From positions 558,001 to 622,000 of the forward strand of contig JACEVL010000410.1 of the NCBI GenBank assembly GCA_020284085.1: a DNA stretch of 64,000 nucleotides. Direction: 5' to 3'. The notes under the pieces are model-generated. The model was given only the letters and a program-made list of their open reading frames with translations, was not told where the DNA came from and made no database searches. Shown piece after piece: positions 1 to 11,165 of the stretch (the first letter of the stretch is position 1; every line of letters starts with the position of its first letter). A program made the position numbers and the translations under genes. Source of the stretch: Aporrectodea caliginosa (taxonomy: Eukaryota; Annelida; Clitellata; Crassiclitellata; Lumbricidae).

Positions 1-255
1 ATCCGCGTTCCTCATGGAATTATTAGAGCAAAAATTGAACCACTTCACCTGTTTATTATACTTGTCATGATGGATATTATGGCCAATGAAGACATTTTGA
101 ACATTAGAGAGTCGTCTCCATACGAAATTTTGCTCATCCAGATAATGCTAAGAAGTTGGAATCCGATTACGACAGCCGAGATAAATACATTCCTAGCTCT
201 CTTTTTCTACTGGCTGGAACATAAAGATCCAAAGCCTCTGCGTGGCATGTGGTGA
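1..255 (+). pseudogene. piggyBac-type transposase, N-terminal fragment
   Basis: An open frame runs from base 1 to a TGA at 253..255. The segment RSWNPITTAEINTFLALFF, followed by PLRGMW, resembles the conserved N-terminal stretch of piggyBac/PGBD transposases (W-x-P-T-x-x-E-I-x-x-F-L then a W about 20 residues later). Reading stops immediately after that W, so the DDD catalytic core is absent. No start is visible because the frame enters from the left edge. Family assignment is by motif recognition; loss of function is clear from the missing catalytic domain. Confidence 0.55.
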
Positions 256-470
256 AGCGAATCTCGAACATGGAAAGTCAGTCCTTACCGCAACAGTGTC
301 CGTAATTCGTGTCAAGAGTAAATTGCATTTTCTTCTAAAATTTTCTTTAAACATTTTGATTGAAAGAAAAGTAACTTAATGAAAAATTTGTGCAATCATG
401 TTCAAAGAAACTTATGCAATTTTTAGGGTCTTGGAAGGCAGTAATCACTCGAAATGTGCATTCCAGATGT

Positions 471-490
471 TGGGGTCCAAACGGACCCCA
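471..490. repeat. perfect inverted repeat inside the piggyBac remnant
   Basis: TGGGGTCC and GGACCCCA flank a four-base AAAC loop. Similar GGGTCC palindromes occur near the ends of piggyBac elements, so it is read as subterminal transposon sequence and not as a host regulatory site. Confidence 0.5.
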
Positions 491-1209
491 GGTGTGCAAT
501 ACTCTTGAACGGTAAATTTAGTTGCATAAATGACCTTTACTAAAATTGTCGCAGTCTGTGCGTTTGACTTTATGTTTGTTCCAGATTTGTGCATGTATGT
601 TGTGACGTCTGATTTGTTTCTGCCTTCTGGCGTAATAAAGTACTGATAACTGTAACTTTCATCACCAGTGTGGATTAGGGTTAACCTACGTCTTTCACTC
701 TCAGGGACCTCACACGGATCTTAGCCGCATGTATAATAATCAAAATAATTAATGGATTGCGATTATTGAATACGACATTGTTTAAAAGCGACCATCGATT
801 GATGTCATGTGTATTATGATAAAGGCGCCACTGAAGTTTCCTGATTAGATAAGACTAGTTAGTAAATCATCTAAACACTTAATATAGTGTCTTGTAGTAG
901 GCCTATTCGACGTCACAAAAGCGCAAAATATTGTGTCTCAGACCTCGGCTTATTATATACCTGCTTCAGCATATGTAGACACGTAGGCCTACATTTCAGT
1001 ACGCAATGTATTTATCCATGTACATGCACGTATTTAATTATGTTAATTATTTCCCACCATATTTAAAAAGAATCGTAGAAAATTAGCTACTAAACAACCA
1101 TGGATGACACTGAGCCTTTTCAAATCAAGTAACAAAAGCCGAGAGGTATTAGGCTACTATGCCGCGGAATTTGATAAAACTTAGTACAGAAACGATCTTA
1201 AGAAAACCT

Positions 1210-1860
1210 AGAGCCTAATTAGATCGATAACAACTATGGGGCAACGCGATTCCACCATCGAATCACTTACTATCGATGGCACTAGGACTGTAGATGCTGA
1301 AATTATTGCCAATAAGCTCAGTAATAATACTCTTTGAGCATCGCTCAATCACTGGATGAAAATATCCCGGTTTCTTTCGAGGACATTCGAGAAATATTTG
1401 AAACCCCCGAGATGGAACTCTTTCGGCCTTAGTTTAACTTACCCTAACGAAATTATATGCCTAAGTCATATCTAATCGTGTTACACATGGTAAGGGTATG
1501 GACGACCATTGACCCCTACATTGCGAGCCCCAATATTGATTGCACTGCCCACCCGTTAGTCGAGTTAATAAATTGTTCCTTCACTATACATGTAGGCCTT
1601 TTCCCAAAAGCGCTAAAGACCGCGAAGGTGATACCCATTTTAAAAAAAAGGTGAAAGAGACAAACTAACAAATTATCGCCCGATATCCATTCTTCCTTAC
1701 TTTCGGAAAACTAAATTAATGTACAATCGGCTATATGACTTTGTAACGAAAACAAATAGGCCTAGGCCTATACTCTCCCTCCCAGCATGGATTTCAATCG
1801 GGCCATTCCCATTTATGTCTCTACTGTCCATGCAGGATAGACCAGGACAATCGGAGTGAA
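1210..1860 (+). pseudogene. LINE reverse transcriptase fragment (jockey-like), decayed
   Basis: The frame at 1560..1650 reads LFPKALKTAKVIPILKK and, after a frameshift, TNYRPISILP. That is the usual palm/finger stretch of jockey-superfamily LINE reverse transcriptases (x-P-x-x-L-K-x-A-K-V-I-P-I-x-K-K...N-Y-R-P-I-S-x-L-P). An upstream piece (about 1260..1335) has the spacing of the preceding linker but ends in a stop. Several frameshifts are present. It is absent from the paralogous block at 27 kb, so it inserted after the duplication or was lost from B. Confidence 0.6.
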
Positions 1861-2164
1861 GAACTTGCAGCTTTTACCAACATACATGTATCATAGCTAT
1901 TTCCTCGTTTTGTTTTGCTTCTCGAATAATCACAAATAAATTAATATAACTATAATTATATCAGTTTGAATGGCAGAGAAAGCAGTGCCATCACGGTGAC
2001 CTCGCACCCGCTCAAACCCACGATGATGAAATGTGAGTTCAACTGTGCCGTAGGAACACGTGGACAAGAAATGATTGATTGATTTAAACATTAAACATTG
2101 ATTGAATCATAAATGACTTCATCTCTAGAACACTTGTGTGATCGATAGAAGAGAAGCAGATGAA

Positions 2165-2215
2165 GACAGGCAGAGAGGGAGACGGAGAGACAGGCAGACA
2201 GGCAGACAAACAGAC
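2165..2215. repeat. Degenerate ACAG/AGAC microsatellite in PLAC8-A intron 1
   Basis: Interrupted GACAGGCAGA-type repeats lie about 150 bp past the exon 1 donor. Longer versions sit at the matching place in genes B (27895..28005) and C (46680..46720 and 47936..47995). Confidence 0.7.
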
Positions 2216-2359
2216 CGAAGAAAAGGCTAAAGGCGGGCGTAAACCGAACTGGTTCAATCAAATTTGACTAGTAAGGTTGATTCGGGTGGGATCGGATCGG
2301 TTAGGTGCCGCCTTAAAATAAAGGCAGAGATGATTGATGGATGGTCGAGTGATTCTTAC

Positions 2360-2534
2360 ATCCGGTGAAGTCTTCAAAGCATCCACATATGCCGATTGAC
2401 CATTCGCGGATGTTCTGTGGCTGTCCTGCGTTGGTATCCTGCGACTGTGGCTGATTGACCACCACTACGGTAGGCTGCGGCGGCGGATAGTAACCCTGGG
2501 GCTGTGGCTGACCGTATCCCTGATCCTGCTGCAT
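2360..2534 (-). CDS. PLAC8/cornifelin-family paralog A, first coding exon (partial gene)
   Basis: The exon encodes 58 codons plus one base, beginning ATG at 2534 (MQQDQGYG...). It has a Gln/Pro/Tyr-rich tail (residues 1-40) and then the opening of the PLAC8 domain (W45 and GICGCFEDFTG). It ends at a GTAAGA donor (2359..2354) splitting a Cys codon after its first base, the phase used in genes B, C and D. The start is chosen because the frame upstream lacks an ATG and because D also starts MQ. Exons 2 and 3 are not found in 1..2359: the expected region is occupied by a piggyBac remnant. The gene may continue beyond the left edge or be a truncated duplicate. PLAC8 proteins are small cysteine-rich proteins; their biochemical function is poorly defined. 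Confidence 0.8.
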
Positions 2535-2620
2535 TGTTGCTTTAACTTTTGTCAAAGTCAAGGTCGATCACACGATTACCAGGTCACGGTAGGCACTGGG
2601 TGGTCGTAAAAACCTGAAAC
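2535..2620 (-). other. Conserved leader with putative 3' splice site upstream of PLAC8-A start
   Basis: In sense orientation, AAACTGTTTCAG precedes about 80 bp leading to ACAACAATG. Genes B, C and D have a comparable (T)GTTTCAG or GTTGCAG just before their start codons. The simplest reading is an acceptor for a 5' UTR intron; the upstream non-coding exon was not identified. Confidence 0.4.
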
Positions 2621-3532
2621 AGTTTATTCAGTGTGCACAATGTTTGTATTGTGGCTTTTTTGTGAATTTTACATACGTTTCCATACAGTCTTAACTGTAC
2701 TTAAGTGAAGACTATAGTTATAACAAAGAAAATGAGGCATGACTACTTGCGCTGCTTGAGGCAGTATGCGTGAGTTTTGGCGTAGTATGAAAGCCGACAG
2801 TATCAAGATTTCTTTTATGCATTAGTCCTAGACACCGGCGCGATAGAAGAGACTAATTATAATTGCAATTTATAGTCTATACAAGAAATCTAACCAGTTT
2901 TTAATCGTTTGAGCTGTTTAACCGCATTTCCTTAGTACAAAAATAATATGTAATAAATCCCACCCATCATTGGCTAATAAATCTCGGCTCACAGATATTT
3001 CCTCGTCTATTCAAAGTAGACACAGGGCAGAAAACATGTTTGAGCACTTCAGCAATTTTCATATCATCCACAATAACTTCTTCATTACCTTCTTCCATTT
3101 TTAATGGGCCTACCCTAAACTCAATTTATACTTGCTTCTCACTTAGCTGGAAACTCTCATCATACTCCTTTACATTCCTTGACAACCTCTGCTAAAACTT
3201 TTTTTATTTTCTTCTTGTCTGCATTGCTACAGATTATATATATCTATGGTCGAGAGTCTGTGACTTCTTAAACTGAGATGAGCATAGTTTGCAGAGCTGG
3301 GAGAGGAAATGTGTCTCGTCGGAAAGAAAGTATCCTGCGTCGTCTCCTGTGACGTCATTTTGGTGGCAACTATAGAGTTCCCAACAATCCAAAAAAATCC
3401 GAGAGCTATGAGCCGACGACCGGCTTTGGTGGTTGCACAATGCACATCTTCCAAGGGTGGTTTGTGAGAGTCGCGGCATGGTTTATTCCTGGGGCTGTGC
3501 AAGTGAGATAAGCCATTTTGTATGGACAATCC

Positions 3533-3872
3533 CAGTGGTGTAGTGGGGCGGGAACCCGGGGGAACGCCGTTCCCGCACTTTTTTCCAGGGAAGGAACGCG
3601 ATCCCTCACTATTTTGCAGCATTTCTGTACAGGTATGGAAACTGTTTGAATACTTGAAATTCTTGAATACAATATGTTACAAATAACAAATTCCTATGTA
3701 TAAATTTACATAATTACATTTATTAATTTTTGTGTTATTTTTTACATTCAACAGTTTCAAAAATAGCAGCGCTCACACTATGCAAAATTCTTGCAAGATT
3801 GCACTTTTTGCTACAGTTGCTACTTCAATTTCCAGGCGTTCCCCCACTTCTTTTTTTAGGACTACACCACTG
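3533..3872. mobile_element. Non-autonomous hAT element, 340 bp
   Basis: The terminal inverted repeats are CAGTGGTGTAGTGG and, at the other end, CTACACCACTG. They are flanked by an exact 8-bp duplication GACAATCC (525..532 past 3000, i.e. 3525..3532, and 3873..3880). An 8-bp duplication with CAG..CTG ends is the hAT signature. Short open frames across it are not genes. Confidence 0.85.
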
Positions 3873-3942
3873 GACAATCCTGACCGTCCGACATGTGCTG
3901 TATAATGCTCTTGCCTGTTGCGAAGCCCGAGACGGTGACGAG

Positions 3943-5817
3943 GGTCGGTGTAGTAGGCTGAATAGACTCCCCCTTTTAAACACTCCGGAGTCTATTTATC
4001 CAAGGATTTATTGACTCGTGGAGTTCATTCTTACTAGGAATAATTAACCGGTGGAGTGTATTGTTACTAGGACTAAAACACTCCAATTGGTGAATACACA
4101 CTCGAGTGGAGTTGATTATTCCTAGGACAAATTGACTGGAGGAGTTAATTCTTCCTAGGACATATTGACTGGAGGAGTTAATTCTTTCTAGGACATACTG
4201 ACTGGGGAGTTAATTCTTCCTAGGACAAATTGACTGGGTGAGTTTATTCTTCCTAGGACAAATTGACTGGGGGGAGTTAATTCTTCCTAGGACATATTGA
4301 CTGGAGGAGTTAATTCTTCCTAGGACATATCGACTGGAGGAGTTAATTCTTCCTAGGACATACTCACTGGGGAGTTAATTCTTCCTAGGACATACTGACT
4401 GGGGGAGTTTATTTTTCCTCAGCCATATTGACTGGGGAGTTAATTCTTCCTAGGCAAATTGACGGGGGGAGTTAATTCTTCCTAGGACATATTGATTGGA
4501 GGAGTTAATTCTTCCTAGGACATACTGACTGGGGAGTTAATTCTTCCTAGGACAAATTGACTGGGGGAATTTATTCTTCCTAGAACATATTGACTGGGGA
4601 AGTTAATTCTTCCTAGGACATATTGACTGGGGAAGTTAATTCTTAATTCCTAGGACAAATTGAATGGGGAGTTAATTCTTCCTATGACATATTGACTGGG
4701 GAGTTAATTCTTCCTGAGACCAAATGACTTGTGGAGTTAATTCTTCCTAGGGCAAATTGAATGGGAGAGTTGATTCTTCCTGGGATCAAATGACTTGTGG
4801 AGCTGATTCTTCCTAGGACAAATTGAATGGCGTAGTCGTAATAAGAAGTATCTTCGGTGTAGGACCAATTAACAACGAAGAAATCTCCTCCAACGAAAAC
4901 AGTCAAATACCAGCTACACAGTGATAATGATAGTAATAACAAGTCCCCCATTCAATTTGGGTAAACATTTAGAATCGGAGTGCGTAGGTTTCGTAGGTGT
5001 CTGTTAGGGTCAGGGTTAGGCGTCGTGAGAGTCGGTTAGGGTAAGGTTAGACGTCGTGAGAGTCGGTTAGGGTCAGGGGTTAGGGTTAGTGTCGTCATTA
5101 GAAAACATGGCACCTTCCTCGCAGCATGCCAAAAGATAATGTGAAACGCCAGTAAACTTACGCACCCCGATACTAAATGTTCGCCTCAATTTGTCCTAGG
5201 AAGAATCAACTCCACAAGTCATTTGGTCCCAGGAAGAATCAACTCCCAAGTAAATTTGTCCTAGGAAGAATTAACTCTCCCAGTCAATATGACCTAGGAA
5301 GAATCACCTTTACAAGTCATTTGGTCCAAGGAAGAATCAACTCCCCAGTCAATATGTCCTAGGAAGAATTGACTCCCCATTCAATTTGTCCTAGGAAGAA
5401 TTAACTCCCCCAGTCAATATGTCTTAGGAAGAATTAACTCCCTCATTCAGTTTGTCCTAGGAAGAATTAACTCCCCAGTCAATATGTCCTAGGAAGAATT
5501 AACTCCCCCTTTGAATTTGTCCTAGGAAGAATTAACTCCTCCAGTCAATTTATCCAGTCAATTTATCCTAGGATGAATTGACTCCCCAGTCAATATGTCC
5601 TAGGAAGAATCAAGTCCCCATTCAATTTGTCCTTGCAAGAATTAACTCCACAAGTCATTTGGTCCGATCCTAAACGAAAACACTCCCGGAGTGTTTATTC
5701 GCTGGGTGGAGTGTTTTTGTCCTAGTATGGATTAACTCTGGAGTCATTATATACTAGGATAAAAACACTCTCGGAGTCTTTTTGTTCGGGGAGTGCATTC
5801 AGCCTCCTACACCGGCC
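3943..5817. mobile_element. Large foldback element with tandem-repeat arms
   Basis: The left arm (about 3943..4830) is made of some 20 tandem units of roughly 36-40 bp with the core GAGTTAATTCTTCCTAGGAC. The right arm (about 5180..5817) carries the same units in inverse complement. The extreme ends also match inversely (GGTCGGTGTAGTAGGCTG against CAGCCTCCTACACCGGCC). The spacer (4830..5180) is unique apart from TTAGGG-like runs. This is the architecture of foldback (FB-like) elements: long inverted repeats composed of shorter repeats. No transposase frame is visible. No convincing target duplication was identified. Confidence 0.75.
4998..5092 (+). repeat. Degenerate telomere-like TTAGGG runs in the foldback spacer
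   Basis: Repeated GTTAGGGTCAGGGTTAGG-like blocks alternate with the unit CGTCGTGAGAGTCG. The GGTTAGGG motif is repeated several times in imperfect spacing. It resembles interstitial telomeric sequence but could be a chance minisatellite. Confidence 0.5.
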
Positions 5818-5979
5818 TTCCGAAGAATCCTTGAGGCCGGTGAGGGACTCGCACGGTGAGGGTCTAGAACCAGATAAGTGGAGTAGAAGAACCAAAATAG
5901 CAGTGCGTGACTTTTCACTTTAATATGAAACGGCAAACGGAGGCGTGGCAGGTATCAAAACACTGTCGCAGTTAGCAGG

Positions 5980-6755
5980 CAGGGCCGTTTTAAGGTCGTC
6001 GTAGGCCCTAGGCACTCTTGCATTCGTAGGCCCCAACTAACAGCTCTGAAATTGAAAACGAGTTAGGCCTAATGCGGGAAATGACATTTGAAGACGTTAT
6101 ATGTCTAACCTTTTTAATGACGGGCGAGTGGCAATATCTTTCAAGCAAGTGGCGGGCCAGGGTGCCGAAGGCGCCTAAGCAAAACGGGGTACTAGGGATC
6201 TGGGAGTGAGTTCGGTGAGCCCGTCCCCAGAAACTTTGCAATGTTTCACCAAATCTTAAATGGTGCAGGTTTTTGCATATGAACAGTCAAATTAGGTTTA
6301 AAAATCATAATTTTCACCTTCATTATCAGTCACAAACATCAAATAAAACACAGTAATCCTTACAAATGACAAATTTGAACTTTTATTCTCAAATTGTGTA
6401 GTCTTTAGATAATTCTCCGTGGGTCAGAAATAAATTGTCGGCGGACCAGAAATGGCCGCCGGGCCAGCTCTTTGACACTTCTTTAATATAAGTCACCTTG
6501 CTAATGCAAAGAGCCGTAAAGTTCACATAGGCCTAGTCTAGGCTTTTGCACAGCTCAACGTAGCTCTAAGTTAATATCTGAAAGATTACAAAAAGTATTA
6601 AATTAGAATTAGAAATGTCCTTTTTTAATTTTCACGTCTAATTCAATCATTAAACTTATATTTCTATATGTCACTTTCATACTTTCGTAGGCCCCTGTAA
6701 GGTTCGTAGGCCGTAGGCACAGTGCCTACTGTGCCTATTGGATAAAACGGCCCTG
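5980..6755. mobile_element. Non-autonomous hAT element, 776 bp
   Basis: The ends are CAGGGCCGTTTTA and TAAAACGGCCCTG, with an exact 8-bp target duplication TTAGCAGG (5972..5979 and 6756..6763). Subterminal GTAGGC/GGCACAGTGCC repeats are visible at the right end. A 77-codon minus frame inside shows no transposase motif and is not annotated. Confidence 0.85.
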
Positions 6756-6763
6756 TTAGCAGG

Positions 6764-9355
6764 CCAAATACTGCGTAATATCAGAGAATGTATAAGAAAA
6801 GACAGACCAGGCCAAACAGAACATTCCTGCACAGATAGTGGCTAGACAGTAGACACTCTACGGATAACATCAGTAAAAGCAGTTCTTAAACCATAACAAC
6901 GCCGCTTTAAAGATCATAGTAATTTTTTTATTTATTTATATTTTATTTCTAATATGTTAAGCGCCACGACGAAGCCCCACTCGATAGCTATTATGGATCA
7001 GGAGCTTCTTCAGAAATGTCTGATTATTACATCCGTATCAGGGCATACATGCATACATAAATAGATACACATGTATTGTATATATACATATACATGTATA
7101 CATACACATATATACATACACCCGTAGGAGTAACCCCTATGGGACCCGTGGGAAGCGGCCCCAACTTTCGAGCACGTTGGGACGGTTCCTCAACTTTTGC
7201 CACCGACTGCTAATGGACTTTTCAGTAGGGATTGGAATACTCCCTGAAAATGACATTCGAATATACTAGTACTCTGCACTCAATTCCCAAACGTTCCTAA
7301 ATCATATTAAATTATCTAATTAAAATTAAAATTATTAGCTTCATTACATGCCTTTATGGTTGTTCCTCAAAACACCTTAGTCTTGGGGTTGTCATTAACT
7401 GCAATCCAGCAAAATGGAATACATTTGAATAATCCCATGTGTTTTTGTTATTAATTTACTGACTCAGATGAGAGCTGAGTTGGCCCATATGGCATTGTTA
7501 ACATTCAAGTACTAGCCATGTTCAGCGCTGCTTAACTTCCCTGCACTTTGTCGGCATCTTAAAGTGTCTTGTTTGATTATGATAATTTTTGAGATTGCGA
7601 GGCAATGGCTGATAACTTTTGATAACTGTTCAGGAACTTTCATTCATCGACTGAAATGTTGGCCTATATAATAGTGATCTGGAAGATTTGCATTACTACA
7701 GGCTACACCATTATTTTAGAACTGTAATATTTTTATGAAGTTGCAAGTCCAGACTTTTTTTCAATTCATGATTTTATTGTTATTTCTTCTTTGCACCACG
7801 TAACTACAGGTTTTTGTGTTTAGTTACTTTATTCAACTAAGAACATTTTAATACAATACAAATAGGCACAGTACTTATTAGCATTTCACCTCATTGCAAC
7901 ACAATCATTAAGAACAAATTTTTTTTAAACCTTTCTCTGACTGAGTGATAAAGTTATACAGAATACTGTTCAGAGTCAATGCTAAAGTGTACCTGTGCAA
8001 ACAGATGTAGCATACATGTGATAAATATAAACCTTCCTCTAATTTTAAACTGTGTACAAAAATGCTATACTAAGTATTTAAGAATGCGTAACAGTCACCA
8101 ACGATGATGATGATGACGACAAAATATATATCCAAAAGCCCTTGAGTTTTCACTGCATGTTCAAGCATAAGTTCAATAGACCAGAAGGGGAGACCATGGA
8201 CAGCCTGCCATTGCCCTGCAACTTCGAGATGCATAACCGTGTTCTTGTATTAGGGTGCTAAATATGTTTCAATTCCATGGTTTGTCTTCACAAATAGCGG
8301 TAGTTTTAGGACCTGCCGGAAAAAGTAGGAGAGGCAGCGATGAGTTCGTCTGGACTGAAGATCCTGCTTGTCAGAACGAACTGCTTCTCTTGGTAAACCA
8401 AATATATGGCACTTAATATAGCACTTCATTGAAGCCTTTACTAATTGCTCAGTATTCTACATTACTGTCAAAGAGACACATGTGTAACTGTCTGTATGTG
8501 ATTGCACGTGTGTATTTATTTACATGAATTCAAACCACTTTCCTTATATGTTACAAGTAAATGGTTAAAATTAGTGAAGAAAACATGAGTAAAAAATTTT
8601 TGTAGAAAACATTGTGCTAACAGTTGCACATCACCCACAGACAATGGATGAGGACAACACTTTTTGACACAGTTCAAGTCATACTATATATGTTTATCAG
8701 AAGTATTTTTCAATTAATATAATTCACTTGTTATTGTCAGCAATGCATAATATATTCTAATATATCAGACAGGTAAAATTCCCAAAGTTCTGGTATAAGA
8801 AATCTAATTTGGTTGAAATTTGACACCAGTACACAGGTCTGAAACCTCTTTCGGGATTTGGCATATTGAACAGTGTTAGCGCTGCATTCCACACCAAACT
8901 TTCTCGCCTTTGTTTGTTCATGAATAGCAGCCTTCGGATTGGACGGCGCAGTCGGTAGTGCAGATAGATGTGCTGTAGTGTGTTTCAGTAGATCTAGAAA
9001 TCGACATAATTGCACCCACATCCTGCATCTTCCAAACTTGTAGCACAAAAAAGTAATTCTAGACGCAATGCATAGTATTTTGTATCTCTTTTCAGAAATG
9101 ATTCGAATGTGTTGTACGCGTGTAGGCTATGTGTGCATATCACACGAGAGCTGACAGAAATTTGTTCGGGATGCGGCACAACATGAAACCTAGGACACTC
9201 ATCACGACCCGATAGGAATTCCATGAAGGGTCAAATGCTCTTCTGTACGGGCGTCCATGGTACGTAGTTGGCTTGTTGTTTTTCAGCACACTGAATGTAG
9301 ACCTACCACTGCTTCGTGCTTTGACGATGTGAGATTAGTCATACCTTACGGCGCA
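6764..9355. other. No gene recognised; AT-rich DNA
   Basis: Both strands hold only short frames without recognisable domains. A CATA/TACA microsatellite lies at about 7038..7125. A short GAT run is at 8103..8115. Confidence 0.5.
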
Positions 9356-9470
9356 AAATCAGGCTGCCAACCGTCCCGGATTCACCTGAACAGTCCCGGA
9401 AAGGACTCAGTGCGCCCCGCGTCCGAGATTGATATTGAAATTGTCCCGGAACCTGGTTTGACAATCCACT
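9356..9470. repeat. Partial copy of a TGCCAACCGTCCCGG-type repeat
   Basis: GCTGCCAACCGTCCCGG and further CAGTCCCGG/TTGTCCCGG phrases resemble the 5' end of the MITE at 61273..61665 (GTTGCCACCCGTCCCG). Only one end is recognisable. Confidence 0.35.
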
Positions 9471-9812
9471 TCAATCAATCTCAATCAATGAAACGTTGTT
9501 CTCGTTTTCGCATACGAAACTCGAGCAGCCGGCCTGAAATAAGTTTTACAGAGTGGCTTTAGAACAGAGGGAAGTTAGGTTAGTAATCGACCCTTTATTA
9601 ACGACTATTTTCAGTAGCCTTGAGTAATGAGTATAGATCCTACATGATGCTGACGCAACATCCGTTGCATACAGTTAAGTGGACAGGGCAACTTGGCGTA
9701 TCGAGTGAATAGGCGGGCGTCCAGAGTTGACAAAAGGGTAATCGTAGGCTATATCGAGTGACAATGCGGGCGAGCCGGATTTGGCAAAAAAAGAGTAAAT
9801 AATTGGTAATGG

Positions 9813-10838
9813 CATGTAATGTAATGTAATGTAACAAGACATTTATATAGCGCCACTTGAGAGTCTCACAGAAGCGCTCAACACGTGGCCATCAAACAGC
9901 TGAAAAAGTGCGTCTTTAAGAGTCGAGAGAAAACCATGTAACCACATGCAGCATTAGTGGCACGCACAGATGGCGGAAGAGTATTCCAGATCCGTGGCGC
10001 CGCAATCGAGAAGTCCCGACGAGCACGTGTGGTGGTTCGAAACGAAGGTATACAATCAAGTCATTTCGCGAGGCAGACCGGAGAGCCCGCCGACCAGTTT
10101 GAGTGCCAACTGGAAGGCACAGTTCAGCAATGTAGTCCGGAGCAGTGCCAGTCGTAGCCTTCCAAACCAGCATAGCGATCTTGAAATTAACACGATCAGC
10201 AACTGGAAGCCAGTGTAGCTCACGCCGCATGTAGTCGGATATGTGTGAATATTTCGGCAGGTCAGCCAGAAGTCTGGCTGCTGCATTCTGAACGAGCTGA
10301 AGTTGACGAATGCGGAACTCAGGGAGGCCCAGGAGGACTCCATTACAGTAGTCAAGACGTGTGAGAACAAAAGAGTGTATTAGCACAGCCGCGGCGTTCA
10401 GCGAGAGCGTCCTCCGTATAACTCGGATCTGTCTGAGCTCGTAGTAACTTGTCCTTGAGATATGTGTCACATGATCAGCCATCGTAAGCCCACCATCAAG
10501 AAGCACCCCAAGATCCCTCACGACATCACAGGACTGTCCACCAAGGGATGCTGATGCAAGGGCATCAATCCTACAACGTGAACGTCTTGTACCGAACCAT
10601 ATAAACTGTGACTTAGTCGGGTTGAGTCTGAGACGATTGGCAGACATCCAGTCATGCACCATCGCAAGTGCACAATGCATTTGTTGTGCGCACACCACCG
10701 AGTCCTCAGGTCGACAGGACAAATATAGTTGAAGGTCATCAGCAAACTGGTGAGATGTAGGACCCAGCGACGCCACAACATCATAGAGGTCAGCTGTGTA
10801 GAGAATGAACAGTAGTGGCCCCAGGACTGAGCCCTATC
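9813..10838 (-). mobile_element. 5'-truncated CR1/L2-like LINE with reverse transcriptase C-terminal half
   Basis: An unbroken frame of more than 280 codons reads from GSVLGPLLF through the catalytic QFADD box, then DWMSANRLRLNPTKSQFIWFG, LGVLLDG, LDYCNGVLLGLP and LHWLPVADRV to a stop at 9916. These are the ordered motifs of a CR1/L2/jockey-type reverse transcriptase from motif B' to the C-terminus. The 3' end has the phrase TTATATAGCGCC and a tail of (ATTAC)n read on the minus strand (9813..9834). The 5' two thirds, including the endonuclease, are missing. The frame is still open, so the insertion is probably young. It sits in a tandem array. Confidence 0.85.
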
Positions 10839-10855
10839 CAGTGACTATGCGGGTA

Positions 10856-11165
10856 AAACCGTAGTTTACGTTGCTAAATAGTTTATTTTATATTGTCAAT
10901 TTAAAATGGAGGCTGGATTGATTAAACTAATTCTTTGTTTGAATAGAAGCTGGATTCATGGAAATAATTGTTTCAATAATGGAAGCTGGATTGATTAACT
11001 AAGTCCTTGCCTCAATAGAAGCTGGCTCGATTAAGTTTTTTTGCTTAAATTGAAGTGGGATTGACGAAAATAATTCTTGCCTAAATAGAGGTTGGATTGA
11101 TGAAAAATTCTTTGTTAAATAGAAGTTGGATTGAAGGCATTGAAATAATTTAGCAACGTAAACTA
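10856..11165. mobile_element. MITE with internal minisatellite
   Basis: Inverted termini GTAGTTTACGTTGCTAAAT and ATTTAGCAACGTAAACTA bound about five imperfect copies of a 40-45 bp unit (AATAGAAGCTGGATTGATTA core). The phrase ACTATGCGGG occurs on both outer sides and may reflect the host tandem array instead of a target duplication. Superfamily not assigned. Confidence 0.6.

Larger units (their letters stand above)
1..680 (+). mobile_element. piggyBac-like element, 3' part, ending at a TTAA target
   Basis: The right end reads ...TTAGGG followed by TTAA at 681..684; piggyBac elements insert at TTAA and carry CCCTAA-like termini. A transposase N-terminal fragment (1..255) lies inside in the same orientation, and a perfect inverted repeat sits at 471..490. 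The paralogous block in gene B (around 27145) runs straight through the equivalent TTAA with different flanking DNA, which supports 681 as an insertion boundary. The left end lies outside the window. The transposase is joined to the 3' end without a catalytic region, so this looks like an internally deleted copy. Confidence 0.6.
685..3160. repeat. Segmental duplication block carrying PLAC8-A exon 1
   Basis: Blocks of clear similarity to 27147..29020 occur in the same order. They include the TTAACCTACG start, the ACCGAACTG run before the exon, the exon itself, the leader just upstream, and the stretch around CATCCACAAT. Two differences stand out: the copy here carries an inserted LINE fragment (about 1210..1860), and it is cut by the piggyBac end at 681. 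A third, shorter match lies at 46500..48300 (gene C). Confidence 0.7.

Noticed and set aside
3227..3672. Overlapping 80-130 codon frames at 3.2-3.7 kb
   Set aside because: They run into the hAT MITE at 3533 and have no recognisable domain.
4010..5700. Regularly spaced repeats resembling a CRISPR array
   Set aside because: Units are contiguous with no unique spacers, occur in two opposite arms, and the genome is eukaryotic; it is a foldback element.
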